Below are positions 49,853-63,085 of a stretch of 64,000 bases of DNA, one piece after another. How positions within the stretch are numbered: position 1 is the stretch's first letter; every line of letters begins with the position of its first letter. The stretch spans positions 560,501-624,500 of the forward strand of contig NW_027457738.1 in the NCBI RefSeq assembly GCF_050624435.1, in the 5' to 3' direction. A model generated the notes under the pieces. That model was not told where the DNA came from, searched no databases, and saw only the letters and a list, made by a program, of their open reading frames with translations. Source of the stretch: Tenrec ecaudatus. Its lineage: Eukaryota; Chordata; Mammalia; Afrosoricida; Tenrecidae. A program made the position numbers and the translations under genes.

Positions 49853-52345
49853 GCCCGCTAGGTAACCTACAGAGTCTAAGTGCCCGCTAGGTTATCTATA
49901 TAGTCCAAATGCCCGCTAGGGAACCTACATAGTCCAAGTGCCTGCTAGGCAACCTAGATAATTCAAGTGCCCGCTAATTAACCTATATCGTCCAAGTGCC
50001 AGCTAGTTAACCAGATCGTCCAAGTGCCCACTAGTTAACCTAAATAGTCAATGGGCACGCTAGTTAACCTACATAGTGCAAGAGCCCGCTAGTTAACCTA
50101 GATCGTGCAAGTAAGTGTCTGCTAGTTAACCTACATAGTCCAAGTGCCAGTTAGCTAACCTAGATAGTCTAAGGGCCTGCTAGTTTACCTACATAGTCCA
50201 AGTGCCCGGTAGTTAACTTACATAGTCCAAGTGCCCGCTCTGGAACCTACATAGTCCAAGTGCCTGCTAGGGAACCTACATAGTTCAAGTGTCCGTAGGG
50301 AACATACAGATTCCAAGTGCCCGCTAGGGAATCTACATAGTCCAAGGGCCCCCTAGTTAACGTAGATAGTCCAAGTGCCGCTAGATAATCTACATAGTCC
50401 AAGGGCCCGGAAGTTATCCTACATAGTCCAAGTACCCGCTAGTTAACCTAGATCGTCCAAGTGCACGCTAGTTAACCTACATAGTCCAAGGGCCCGCTAG
50501 TTAACCTATATAGTCCAAGTGCCCACTAGGGAACCTACATAGTCAAAGTGCCCGCTAGGGAACCTACATAGTCCAAGTGCCCTCTAGTTAACCTAGATAG
50601 TCCAAATGCCCGCTAGTTAACCTAGATAGTCCAAGTGCCCGCTAGTTAACCAGGATCATCAAAGTGCCCTCTAGTTAACTTACATAGTCCAAAGGCCTGC
50701 TAGTTAACCTACTTAGAGCAAGGGCCCGCTAGTTAACCTTGATAGTCCAAGTGCCCGCTAGTTAACCGACATAGTCCAAGTTCCCGCTAGGTAACCTAGA
50801 CAGTCCAAGTGACCATTAGGTTACCTACATAGTCCAAGTGCCCGTTCGTTAACCTACATAGTCCAAGTGCCCGCTAGGTAACGTAGACAGCCCATGTGCA
50901 CGCTAGGGAACGTACATAGTTCAAGTGCCCGCTAGGTAACCTAGATAGTCCAAGTGCCCGCTAGTTAACCTACATAGTCCAAGTGCCTGCTAGGTAAACT
51001 ACATAGTCCAAGTGCCCACTAGGTAACCTAGACAGTCCAATTGCACCCTAGTTAACCTAGACAGTCCAAGTACCCGATAGGGAACCTACATAGTCTAAGT
51101 GCTCGCTAGGGAACCTACATAGTCCAAGTGCTCGCTAGGCAACCTACATAGTCCAAGTGCCCGTTAGTTAACCTAGATAGTCAAAGTGCCTGCTAGGTCA
51201 CCTAAATAGTCCAAGTGTCCGCTAGGGAACCTACATAGTCCAAGTGCCCGCTAGGTAACCTAGATAGTCCACGTGCCCGTTAGCTAACCTAGATAGTCGA
51301 AGTGTCCGCTAGTTAACCTACATAGTCCAAGTGCCCGTTCATTAACATAGATAGGCCAAGTGCCAGCTTGGTAATCTAGACAGTCCAAGTGACCGCTAGG
51401 GAAACTACATAATCCAAGTGCCCGCTACTAAACCTAGATAGTCCAAGGGCCCGCTAGGGAACCTACATAGTCCAAGTGCCCGTTAGTTAACCTACATAGT
51501 CCAAGTGCCTGCATGGTAACCTAGATAGTCCAACAGCCCGCTAGGTAACCTACATAGTCCAAAAACCCGCTAGGTAACGTAGATAGTTCAAGTGCCAGCT
51601 AGGTAACCTAGATATTCCAAGTGTCCGCTAGGTAACCTACAAAATCTAAGTGCCCGCTAGGTTATCTATGTAGTCCAAATGCCAGCTAGGGAATCTACAT
51701 AGTCCAAGGGCCCGCTAGTTAACGTAGATATTCCAAGAGCCGCTAGTTAATCTACATAGTCCAAGGGCCCGCTAGTTAACCTACATAGTCCAAGTACCCG
51801 CTAGTTAACCTAGATCGTCCAAGTGCCCGCTAGGTAACCTACATAGTCCAAGGGCCCGCTAGTTAACCTACATTGTCCAAGGGCTTGCTAGGTAACCTAC
51901 AAATTCTAAGTGCCTGCTAGGTTATCTATATAGTCCAAATGCCCGCTAGGAACCTACATAGTCCAAGTGCCCGCTAGTTAACCTAGATCGTCCAAGTGCC
52001 CGCTAGTTAACCAACATAGTCAATAGGCCCACTAGTTAACCTACATAGTGCAAGAGCCCGCTACTTAACCTAGATCGTGGAAGTATCTGCTAGTTAACCT
52101 ACATAGTCCAAGTGCCAGTTAGCTAACCTAGATAGTCAAAGGGCCCGCTAGTGAACATTGATCATCCAAGTGCCCGCTAGTTAACCTAGATAGTCCAAGT
52201 GCACGCTAGTTAACCTAGATAGTCCAAGTGCCCTCTAGTTAACCTAGATCGTCCAAGTTCCCGCTAGTTAACCTACATTGTCCAAGGGCCTGCTAGTTAA
52301 CCTAGATACTCCAAGTGCTCGCTAATTAACCTACATAGTACAAGT
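49853..52345. repeat. HOR D short form, copy D3, 2493 bp
   Basis: Bounded by the GATAATT sites at 49957 and 52450. The 54-bp difference from D2 is exactly a 58-bp (two-unit) loss near 51395 plus a 4-bp AAGT duplication at about 50109-50116. One unit is also gained near 50760 and one lost near 51460, which cancel. D3 and D4 look almost identical by eye over more than 2 kb and share the rare AGGCAAC, GGAAGTATC and CCCGGAAGTTATCC variants, so this is among the youngest duplications in the window. Confidence 0.85.
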
Positions 52346-54660
52346 GCCCGCTAGGTAACCTACAGAGTCTAAGTGCCCGCTAGGTTATCTATATAGTCCA
52401 AATGCCCGCTAGGGAACCTACATAGTCCAAGTGCCTGCTAGGCAACCTAGATAATTCAAGTGCCCGCTAATTAACCTATATCGTCCAAGTGCCAGCTAGT
52501 TAACCAGATCGTCCAAGTGCCCACTAGTTAACCTAAATAGTCAATGGGCACGCTAGTTAACCTACATAGTGCAAGAGCCCGCTAGTTAACCTAGATCGTG
52601 CAAGTGTCTGCTAGTTAACCTACATAGTCCAAGTGCCAGTTAGCTAACCTAGATAGTCTAAGGGCCTGCTAGTTTACCTACATAGTCCAAGTGCCCGGTA
52701 GTTAACTTACATAGTCCAAGTGCCCGCTCTGGAACCTACATAGTCCAAGTGCCTGCTAGGGAACCTACATAGTTCAAGTGTCCGTAGGGAACATACAGAT
52801 TCCAAGTGCCCGCTAGGGAATCTACATAGTCCAAGGGCCCCCTAGTTAACGTAGATAGTCCAAGTGCCGCTAGATAATCTACATAGTCCAAGGGCCCGGA
52901 AGTTATCCTACATAGTCCAAGTACCCGCTAGTTAACCTAGATCGTCCAAGTGCACGCTAGTTAACCTACATAGTCCAAGGGCCCGCTAGTTAACCTATAT
53001 AGTCCAAGTGCCCACTAGGGAACCTACATAGTCAAAGTGCCCGCTAGGGAACCTACATAGTCCAAGTGCCCTCTAGTTAACCTAGATAGTCCAAATGCCC
53101 GCTAGTTAACCTAGATAGTCCAAGTGCCCGCTAGTTAACCAGGATCATCAAAGTGCCCTCTAGTTAACTTACATAGTCCAAAGGCCTGCTAGTTAACCTA
53201 CTTAGAGCAAGGGCCCGCTAGTTAACCTTGATAGTCCAAGTGCCCGCTAGTTAACCGACATAGTCCAAGTTCCCGCTAGGTAACCTAGACAGTCCAAGTG
53301 ACCATTAGGTTACCTACATAGTCCAAGTGCCCGTTCGTTAACCTACATAGTCCAAGTGCCCGCTAGGTAACGTAGACAGCCCATGTGCACGCTAGGGAAC
53401 GTACATAGTTCAAGTGCCCGCTAGGTAACCTAGATAGTCCAAGTGCCCGCTAGTTAACCTACATAGTCCAAGTGCCTGCTAGGTAAACTACATAGTCCAA
53501 GTGCCCACTAGGTAACCTAGACAGTCCAATTGCACCCTAGTTAACCTAGACAGTCCAAGTACCCGATAGGGAACCTACATAGTCTAAGTGCTCGCTAGGG
53601 AACCTACATAGTCCAAGTGCTCGCTAGGCAACCTACATAGTCCAAGTGCCCGTTAGTTAACCTAGATAGTCAAAGTGCCTGCTAGGTCACCTAAATAGTC
53701 CAAGTGTCCGCTAGGGAACCTACATAGTCCAAGTGCCCGCTAGGTAACCTAGATAGTCCACGTGCCCGTTAGCTAACCTAGATAGTCGAAGTGTCCGCTA
53801 GTTAACCTACATAGTCCAAGTGCCCGTTCATTAACATAGATAGGCCAAGTGCCAGCTTGGTAATCTAGACAGTCCAAGTGACCGCTAGGGAAACTACATA
53901 ATCCAAGTGCCCGCTACTAAACCTAGATAGTCCAAGGGCCCGCTAGGAAACCTACATAGTCCAAGTGCCCGTTAGTTAACCTACATAGTCCAAGTGCCTG
54001 CATGGTAACCTAGATAGTCCAACAGCCCGCTAGGTAACCTACATAGTCCAAAAACCCGCTAGGTAACGTAGATAGTTCAAGTGCCAGCTAGGTAACCTAG
54101 ATATTCCAAGTGTCCGCTAGGTAACCTACAAAATCTAAGTGCCCGCTAGGTTATCTATGTAGTCCAAATGCCCGCTAGGGAATCTACATAGTCCAAGGGC
54201 CCGCTAGTTAACGTAGATATTCCAAGAGCCGCTAGTTAATCTACATAGTCCAAGGGCCCGCTAGTTAACCTACATAGTCCAAGTACCCGCTAGTTAACCT
54301 AGATCGTCCAAGTGCCCGCTAGGTAACCTACATAGTCCAATTGCCCGCTACTTAACCTAGATCGTGCAAGTGTCTGCTAGTTAACCTACATAGTCCAAGT
54401 GCCAGTTAGCTAACCTAGATAGTCAAAGGGCCCGCTAGTGAACATTGATCATCCAAGTGCCCGCTAGTTAACCTAGATAGTCCAAGTGCACGCTAGTTAA
54501 CCTAGATAGTCCAAGTGCCCTCTAGTTAACCTAGATCGTCCAAGTTCCCGCTAGTTAACCTACATTGTTCAAGGGCCTGCTAGTTAACCTACGTAGTCCA
54601 AGGTCCGCTAGTTAACCTAGATACTCCAAGTGCTCGCTAGTTAACCTACATAGTACAAGT
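52346..54660. repeat. HOR D short form, copy D4, 2315 bp
   Basis: GATAATT sites at 52450 and 54765 give the period. It matches D3 closely up to about 54330. There it drops several units: CATAGTCCAATTGCCC is joined to CGCTACTTAACC, skipping the CATTGTCC, GGTTATC and CCAACATAGTCAATAGG units of D3. It also keeps a CCTACGTAG/AAGGTCCGC pair near 54590 that D3 lacks. It does not carry D3's 4-bp AAGT duplication. Confidence 0.83.
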
Positions 54661-55024
54661 GCCCGCTAGGTAACCTAGAGAGTCTAAGTGCCCGCTAGGT
54701 TATCTATATAGTCCAAATGCCCGCTAGGGAACCTACATAGTCCAAGTGCCTGCTAGGCAACCTAGATAATTCAAGTGCCCGCTAATTAACCTATATCGTC
54801 CAAGTGCCAGCTAGTTAACCAGATCATCCAAGTGACCACTAGTTAACCTAAATAGTCAATGGGCACGCTAGTTAACCTACATAGTGCAAGAGCCCGCTAG
54901 TTAACCTAGATCGTGCAAGTGTCTGCTAGTTAACCTACATAGTCCAAGTGCCAGTTAGCTAACCTAGATAGTCTAAGGGCCTGCTAGTTACCTACATAGT
55001 CCAAGTGCCCGGTAGTTAACTTAC
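54661..55024. repeat. Partial D copy running into HOR E
   Basis: The D repeat begins again (GATAATT at 54765; the TCAATGGGCACG, AGAGCCCGC and GTTAGCTAACC units follow) but stops after the CCCGGTAGTTAACTTAC unit. From about 55025 the sequence jumps to the CCCGTTCATTAACATAG segment, which in D2-D4 lies roughly a kilobase further on. This is an internal deletion junction between out-of-phase HOR copies. It stays in register at the 29-bp level. Confidence 0.75.
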
Positions 55025-57280
55025 ATAGTCCAAGTGCCCGTTCATTAACATAGATAGGCCAAGTGCCAGCTTGGTAACCTAGACAGTCCAAGTGACCGCT
55101 AGGTTACCAACATAGTCCAAGTGCACGTTCGTTAACCTAGATAGTCCAAGTGCCCGCTAGGGAAACTACAAAATCCAAGTGCCCGCTACTAAACCTAGAT
55201 AGTCCAAGGGCCCGCTAGGGAACCTACATAGTCCAAGTGCCCGTTAGTTAACCTAGATAGTCCAGGTCCCTGTATGGTAACCTAGATAGTCCAACAGCCC
55301 GCTAGGTAACCTACATACTCCAAAAACCCGCTAGGTAACGTAGATAGTTCAAGTGCCAGCTAGGTAACCTAGATATTCCAAGTGTCCGCTATGTAACCTA
55401 CAAAATCTAAGTTCCCGCTAGGTTATCTATGTAGTCCAAATGCCCGCTAGGGAATCTACATAGTCCAAGGGCCCGCTGGTTAACGTAGATAGTCCATGAG
55501 CCGCTAGTTAATCTACGTAGTCCAAGGGCCCGCTAGTTAACCTACATAGTCCAAGTACCCGCTAGTTAACCTAGATCGTCCAAGTGACCGCTAGGTAACC
55601 TACATAGTCCAAGGGCCCGCTAGTTAACCTACATTGTCCAAGGGCCCGCTAGGTAAACTACAAAGTCTAAGTGCCCGCTAGGTTATCTATATAGTCCAAA
55701 TGGCCGCTAGGAACCTACATAGTCCAAGTGCCCGCTAGTTAACCTAGATCGTCCAAGTGCCCGCTAGTTAACCAACATAGTCAATGGGCCCACTAGTTAA
55801 CCTACATAGTGCAAGAGCCCGCTACTTAACCTAGATCGTGGAAGTATCTGCTAGTTAACCTACATAGTCCAAGTGCCAGTTAGCTAACCTAGATAGTCAA
55901 GGGGCCCGCTAGTGAACATTGATCATGCAAGTGCCCGCTAGTTAACCTAGATAGTCCAAGTGCACGCTAGTTAACCTACATAGTACAATGGCCCGCTAGT
56001 TGACCTAGATAATCCAAGGGCCCGCTAGTTAACCTAGATTGTCGAAGTGCCCGCTAGGTAACCTAATTAGTCCAAATGCCCGATAGGGATCCTACATAGT
56101 CCAAGTGCCCGCTAGGTGACCTACATAGTCAAAGAGCCCATTCGTTAACCTAGATAGTCCAAGTGCCCGCTAGGAAACCTACATAGTCCAAGTGCCCACT
56201 AGGTAACCTAAATAATCCAAATGCCCGCTAGGGAAACTACATAGTCCAAGTGCCCGCTAGTTAACCTAGATAGTGCAAGTGCCCGCTAGTAAACCTAGAT
56301 AGTCCAAGGGCCCGCTAGTTAATCTAGATAGTCCAAGTGCACGCTAGTTAACCTACATAGTCCAAGGGCCCTCTAGTTAACCTAGATAGTCCAAGTGCCC
56401 GCTAGGGGACGTACATAGTCCAAGTGCCCGCTAGGTAACCTAGATAGTCCAAGTGCCCACTATTGTATGTACATAGTTCATGTGCCCGCTAGGTAACCTA
56501 GATTGTCCAAGTATGCGCTAGTTAACCTACATAGTCCAAGTGCCCGCTAGGTAACCTAGATAGTCCAAGGTTCTGCTAGTTAACCTACATAGTCCAATGC
56601 CCGATAGGGAACCTACATAGTCCAAGTGCCCGCTGAGGAACCTACATAGTCCAATTACCCGATAGGGAACCTACATATTCCAAGTCCCCTTTAGGGAACC
56701 TAGATAGTCCAAGTGCCCGCTAGGGAACCTGCATTGTACAAGTGCCCGCTAATTAACCTAGATAGTAAAAGTGCCCGCTAGTTAACCTAGATAGTCCAAG
56801 TGCCCGCTAGTTAACCTTGATCATCCAAGTGCCCGCTAGTTAACCTACATAGTCCAAGTGCCTGACAGGGAACCTACATAGTCCAATTGCCCGCAGAGGA
56901 ACCTACATAGTCCAAGTGTCCGATAGGGAACCTACATATTCCAAGTGCCCATTAGGGAACCTAGATAGTCCAAGTGCCCGTAGGGAACCTATATAGTCCA
57001 AGTGCCCGCTAGGGAACCTACATAGTCAAAGTGCCCGCTCAGGAACCTGCATTGTGCAAGTGCCCGCTAGTTAACCTAGATAGTCCAAGTGCCCGCTAGT
57101 TAATTTACATAGTCCAAGGTCAGCTAGTTAACCTAGATAGTCCAAGTGCCCGCTAGTTAACCTACATAGGTCAAGGTCAGCTAGTTAACCTAGATAGTCC
57201 AAGTGCCCGCTAGTTAACCTACATAGTCCAAGGGCCCGCTAGTTAACCTAGATAGTCCAAGTTCCCGCTAGTTAACCTAC
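55025..57280. repeat. HOR E copy 1 (E1), 2256 bp
   Basis: TTCATTAACATAG at 55041 recurs at 57297, and the marker unit at 56458 recurs at 58714; both spacings are 2256 bp. Shared rare variants include AGGTCCCTGTATGG, CTAGGTTACCAAC, TCCATGAGCC, TACAATGGCCC and CCTGACAGGG. No indel separates E1 and E2 between these two anchors, and only a few substitutions are visible. Limits are placed to within about one unit. Confidence 0.87.
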
Positions 57281-59536
57281 ATAGTCCAAGTGCCCGTTCA
57301 TTAACATAGATAGGCCAAGTGCCAGCTTGGTAACCTAGACAGTCCAAGTGACCGCTAGGTTACCAACATAGTCCAAGTGCACGTTCGTTAACCTAGATAG
57401 TCCAAGTGCCCGCTAGGGAAACTACAAAATCCAAGTGCCCGCTACTAAACCTAGATAGTCCAAGGGCCCGCTAGGGAACCTACATAGTCCAAGTGCCCGT
57501 TAGTTAACCTAGATAGTCCAGGTCCCTGTATGGTAACCTAGATAGTCCAACAGCCCGCTAGGTAACCTACATACTCCAAAAACCCGCTAGGTAACGTAGA
57601 TAGTTCAAGTGCCAGCTAGGTAACCTAGATATTCCAAGTGTCCGCTATGTAACCTACAAAATCTAAGTTCCCGCTAGGTTATCTATGTAGTCCAAATGCC
57701 CGCTAGGGAATCTAAATAGTCCAAGGGCCCGCTGGTTAACGTAGATAGTCCATGAGCCGCTAGTTAATCTACGTAGTCCAAGGGCCCGCTAGTTAACCTA
57801 CATAGTCCAAGTACCCGCTAGTTAACCTAGATCGTCCAAGTGACCGCTAGGTAACCTACATAGTCCAAGGGCCCGCTAGTTAACCTACATTGTCCAAGGG
57901 CCCGCTAGGTAAACTACAAAGTCTAAGTGCCCGCTAGGTTATCTATATAGTCCAAATGGCCGCTAGGAACCTACATAGTCCAAGTGCCCGCTAGTTAACC
58001 TAGATCGTCCAAGTGCCCGCTAGTTAACCAACATAGTCAATGGGCCCACTAGTTAACCTACATAGTGCAAGAGCCCGCTACTTAACCTAGATCGTGTAAG
58101 TATCTGCTAGTTAACCTACATAGTCCAAGTGCCAGTTAGCTAACCTAGATAGTCAAGGGGCCCGCTAGTGAACATTGATCATGCAAGTGCCCGCTAGTTA
58201 ACCTAGATAGTCCAAGTGCACGCTAGTTAACCTACATAGTACAATGGCCCGCTAGTTGACCTAGATAATCCAAGGGCCCGCTAGTTAACCTAGATTGTCG
58301 AAGTGCCCGCTAGGTAACCTAATTAGTCCAAATGCCCGATAGGGATCCTACATAGTCCAAGTGCCCGCTAGGTGACCTACATAGTCAAAGAGCCCATTCG
58401 TTAACCTAGATAGTCCAAGTGCCCGCTAGGAAACCTACATAGTCCAAGTGCCCACTAGGTAACCTAAATAATCCAAATGCCCGCTAGGGAAACTACATAG
58501 TCCAAGTGCCCGCTAGTTAACCTAGATAGTGCAAGTGCCCGCTAGTAAACCTAGATAGTCCAAGGGCCCGCTAGTTAATCTAGATAGTCCAAGTGCACGC
58601 TAGTTAACCTACATAGTCCAAGGGCCCTCTAGTTAACCTAGATAGTCCAAGTGCCCGCTAGGGGACGTACATAGTCCAAGTGCCCGCTAGGTAACCTAGA
58701 TAGTCCAAGTGCCCACTATTGTATGTACATAGTTCATGTGCCCGCTAGGTAACCTAGATTGTCCAAGTATGCGCTAGTTAACCTACATAGTCCAAGTGCC
58801 CGCTAGGTAACCTAGATAGTCCAAGGTTCTGCTAGTTAACCTACATAGTCCAATGCCCGATAGGGAACCTACATAGTCCAAGTGCCCGCTGAGGAACCTA
58901 CATAGTCCAATTACCCGATAGGGAACCTACATATTCCAAGTGCCCGTTAGGGAACCTAGATAGTCCAAGTGCCCGCTAGGGAACCTGCATTGTACAAGTG
59001 CCCGCTAATGAACCTAGATAGTAAAAGTGCCCGCTAGTTAACCTAGATAGTCCAAGTGCCCGCTAGTTAACCTTGATCATCCAAGTGCCCGCTAGTTAAC
59101 CTACATAGTCCAAGTGCCTGACAGGGAACCTACATAGTCCAATTGCCCGCAGAGGAACCTACATAGTCCAAGTGTCTGATAGGGAACCTACATATTCCAA
59201 GTGCCCATTAGGGAACCTAGATAGTCCAAGTGCCCGTAGGGAACCTATATAGTCCAAGTGCCCGCTAGGGAACCTACATAGTCAAAGTGCCCGCTCAGGA
59301 ACCTGCATTGTGCAAGTGCCCGCTAGTTAACCTAGATAGTCCAAGTGCCCGCTAGTTAATTTACATAGTCCAAGGTCAGCTAGTTAACGTAGATAGTCCA
59401 AGTGCCCGCTAGTTAACCTACATAGGTCAAGGTCAGCTAGTTAACCTAGATAGTCCAAGTGCCCGCTAGTTAACCTACATAGTCCAAGGGCCCGCTAGTT
59501 AACCTAGATAGTCCAAGTTCCCGCTAGTTAACCTAC
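57281..59536. repeat. HOR E copy 2 (E2), 2256 bp
   Basis: Near-exact repeat of E1. Visible differences are single bases, such as CTAAATAG for CTACATAG near 57712, TGTAAGTATC for TGGAAGTATC near 58096, and CTAATGAACC for CTAATTAACC near 59007. At about 59540 it departs from E1's right end: E1 turns to CCCGTTCATTAAC, while E2 continues with GGGCCCGCTAG and a TATTCC unit into HOR F. Confidence 0.87.
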
Positions 59537-62500
59537 ATAGTCCAAGGGCCCGCTAGTTAACCTAGATATTCCAAGTGCCCGCTAGTTAACCTACATAGTC
59601 AAAGTGCCCTTAGGGAACCTATATTGTCAAAGTGCCCGCTAGGGAACTTACATAGTCCAAGGGCCCGCTAGGGAACCTACATAGTCCAAGTGCACGTTAG
59701 TTAACCTAGATAACCCAAGTGCCCGCATGGTAACCTAGATAGTCCAACAGCCCGGTAGGTAACCTACATACTCCAAGTACCCGCTAGGTAACGTAGATAG
59801 TTCAAGTGCCAGCTAGGTAACCTAGATAGTCCAAGTGCCCGCTAGGTAACCTACAAAGTCTAAGTGCCCGCTAGGTAATCTATATAGTCCAAATGCCCGT
59901 TAGGGAGCCTACATAGTCCAAATGCCCGCTAGGTAACGTAGATAGTCCAAGGGCCCGCTAGGTAACCTACATAGTCCTAGTGCCCCCTCGTTAACCTACA
60001 TTCTCCAAGTGCCCGATAGGGAACCTACATAGTCCAAGTGCCCGCTAGGTAACCTACATAGTCCAAGTACCCGCTAGTTAACCTAGATCGTCCAAGTGCA
60101 CGCTAGTTAACCTACATAGTCCAAGGGCCCTCTAGTTAAACTATATAGTCCAAGTGCCCACTAGGGAACCTACATAGTCAAAGTGCCCGCTAGGGAACCT
60201 ACATAGTCCAAGTGCCCTCTAGTTAACCTAGATAGTCCAAATGCCCGCTAGTTAACCTAGATAGTCCAAGTGCCCGCTAGTTAACCAGGATCATCAAAGT
60301 GCCCTCTAGTTAACTTACATAGTCCAAAGGCCTGCTAGTTAACCTACTTAGAGCAAGGGCCCGCTAGTTAACCTTGATAGTCCAAGTGCACACTAGTTAA
60401 CCTACATAGTCCAAGTTCCCGCTAGGTAACCTAGACAGTCCAAGTGACCATTAGGTTACCTACATAGTCCAAGTGCCCGTTCGTTAACCTACATAGTCCA
60501 AATGCCCGCTAGGTAACGTAGATAGCCCAAGTGCCTGCTAGGGTACGTACATAGTCCAAGTGCCCGCTAGGTAACCTAGATAGTCCAAGTGCCCGCTAGT
60601 TAACCTACATAGTCCAAGTGCCCGTTAGGTAAACTACATAGTCCAAGTGCCCACTAGTTAACCTAGACAGTCCAATTGCCCCCTAGTTAACCTAGACAGT
60701 CCAAGTACCCGATAGGGAACCTACATAGTCTAAGTGCTCGCTAGGGAACCTACATAGTCCAAGTGCTCGCTAGGCAACCTACATAGTCCAAGTGCCCGTT
60801 AGTTAACCTAGATAGTCAAAGTGCCTGCTAGGTCACCTAAATAGTCCAAGTGTCCGCTAGTTAACCTACATAGTCCAAGTGCCCGTTCATTAACATAGAT
60901 AGGCCATGTGCCAGCTTGGTAACCTAGACAGTCCAAGTGACCGCTAGGTTACCTACATAATCCAAGTGCACGTTCGTTAACCTAGATAGTCCAAGTGCCC
61001 ACTAGGGAAACTACATAATCCAAGTGCCCGCTACTAAACCTAGATAGTCCAAGGGCCCGCTAGGGATCCTACATAGTCCAAGTGCCCGTTAGTTAACCTA
61101 GATAGTCCAAGTGCCTGCATGGTAACCTAGATAGTCCAACAGCCTGCTAGGTAACCTACATACTCCAAAAACCCGCTAGGTAACGTAGATAGTTCAAGTG
61201 CCAGCTAGGTAACCTAGATATTCCAAGTGTCCGCTAGGTAACCTACAAAATCTAAGTGCCCGCTAGCTTATCTATGTAGTCCAAATGCCCGCTAGGGAAT
61301 CTACATAGTCCAAGGGCCCGCTGGTTAACGTAGATAGTCCATGAGCCGCTAGTTAATCTACGTAGTCCAAGGGCCCGCTAGTTAACCTACATAGTCCAAG
61401 TACCCGCTAGTTAACCTAGATCGTCCAAGTGACCGCTAGGTAACCTACATAGTCCAAGGGCCCTCTAGTTAACCTACATTGTCCAAGGGCCCGCTAGGTA
61501 AACTACAAAGTCTAAGTGCCCGCTAGGTTATCTATATAGTCCAAATGGCCGCTAGGAACCTACATAGTCCAAGTGCCCGCTAGTTAACCTAGATCGTCCA
61601 AGTGCCCGCTAGTTAACCAACATAGTCAATGGACCCACTAGTTAACCTACATAGTGCAAGAGCCCGCTACTTAACTTAGATCGTGCAAGTATCTGCTAGT
61701 TAACCTACATAGTCCAAGTGCCAGTTAGCTAACCTAGATAGTCAAGGGGCCCGCTAGTGAACCCTGATCATCCAAGTGCCCGCTAGTTAACCTAGATAGT
61801 CCAAGTGCACGCTAGTTAACCTACATAGTACAAGGGCCCGCTAGTTGACCTAGATAATCCAAGGGCCCGCTAGTTAACCTAGATTGTCGAAGTGCCCGCT
61901 AGGTAACCTAATTAGTCCAAATGCCCGATAGGGATCCTACATAGTCCAAGTGCCCGCTAGGTGACCTACATAGTCAAAGAGCCCATTCGTTAACCTAGAT
62001 AGTCCAAGTGCCCGCTAGGAAACCTACATAGTCCAAGTGCCCACTAGGTAACCTAAATAATCCAAATGCCCGATAGGGAAACTACATAGTCCAAGTGCCC
62101 GCTAGTTAACCTAGATAGTGCAAGTGCCCGCTAGTAAACCTAGATAGTCCAAGGGCCCGCTAGTTAATCTAGATAGTCCAAGTGCCCGCTAGTTAACCTA
62201 CATAGTCCAAGGGCCCTCTAGTTAACCTAGATAGTCCAAGTGCCCGCTAGGGGACGTACATAGTCCAAGTGCCCGCTAGGTAACCTAGATAGTCCAAGTG
62301 CCCACTATTGTATGTACATAGTTCATGTGCCCGCTAGGTAACCTAGATTGTCCAAGTATGCGCTAGTTAACCTACATAGTCCAAGTGCCCGCTAGGTAAC
62401 CTAGATAGTCCAAGGTTCTGCTAGTTAACCTACATAGTCCAATGCCCGATAGGGAACTTACATAGTCCAAGTGCCCGCTGAGGAACCTACATAGTCCAAT

Positions 62501-63085
62501 TACCCGATAGGGAACCTACATATTCCAAGTGCCCGTTAGGGAACCTAGATAGTCCAAGTGCCCGCTAGGGAACCTGCATTGTACAAGTGCCCGCTAATTA
62601 ACCTAGATAGTAAAAGTGCCCGCTAGTTAACCTAGATAGTCCAAGTGCCCGCTAGTTAACCTTGATCATCCAAGTGCGCGCTATTTAACCTACATAGTCC
62701 AAGTGCCTGACAGGGAACCTACACAGTCCAAGTGCCCGCAGAGGAACCTACATAGTCCAAGTGTCCGATAGGGAACCTACATATTCCAAGTGCCCATTAG
62801 GGAACCTAGATAGTCCAAGTGCCCGTAGGGAACCTATATAGTCCAAGTGCCCGCTAGGGAACCTACATAGTCAAAGTGCCCGCTCGGGAACCTGCATTGT
62901 GCAAGTGCCCACTAGTTAACCTAGATAGTCCAAGTGCCCGCTAGTTAACCTACATAGTCCAAGGGCCCGCTAGTTAACCTAGATAGTCCAAGTTCCCGCT
63001 AGTTAACCTACATAGTCCAAGGGCCCGCTAGTTAACCTAGATATTCCAAGTGCCCGCTAGTTAACCTACATAGTCAAAGTGCCCT
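59537..63085. repeat. HOR F copy 1 (F1), 3475-bp period
   Basis: TAGGGAACCT after CCCT at 59611 recurs at 63086, and AGGATCATC at 60287 recurs at 63762; both spacings are 3475 bp. The copy joins a segment like the 696-bp block (CGCATGG, CAGCCCGGTAGG, GTTAGGGAGCC; about 59700-60000), a D-like segment (AGGATCATCAAAG, CTACTTAGAGC) and an E-like segment with the marker at 62303. E2's marker at 58714 lies 3589 bp before that one. The difference from 3475 (114 bp) fits about four units present in E2 near 59345-59460 and missing near 62945. Confidence 0.85.
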
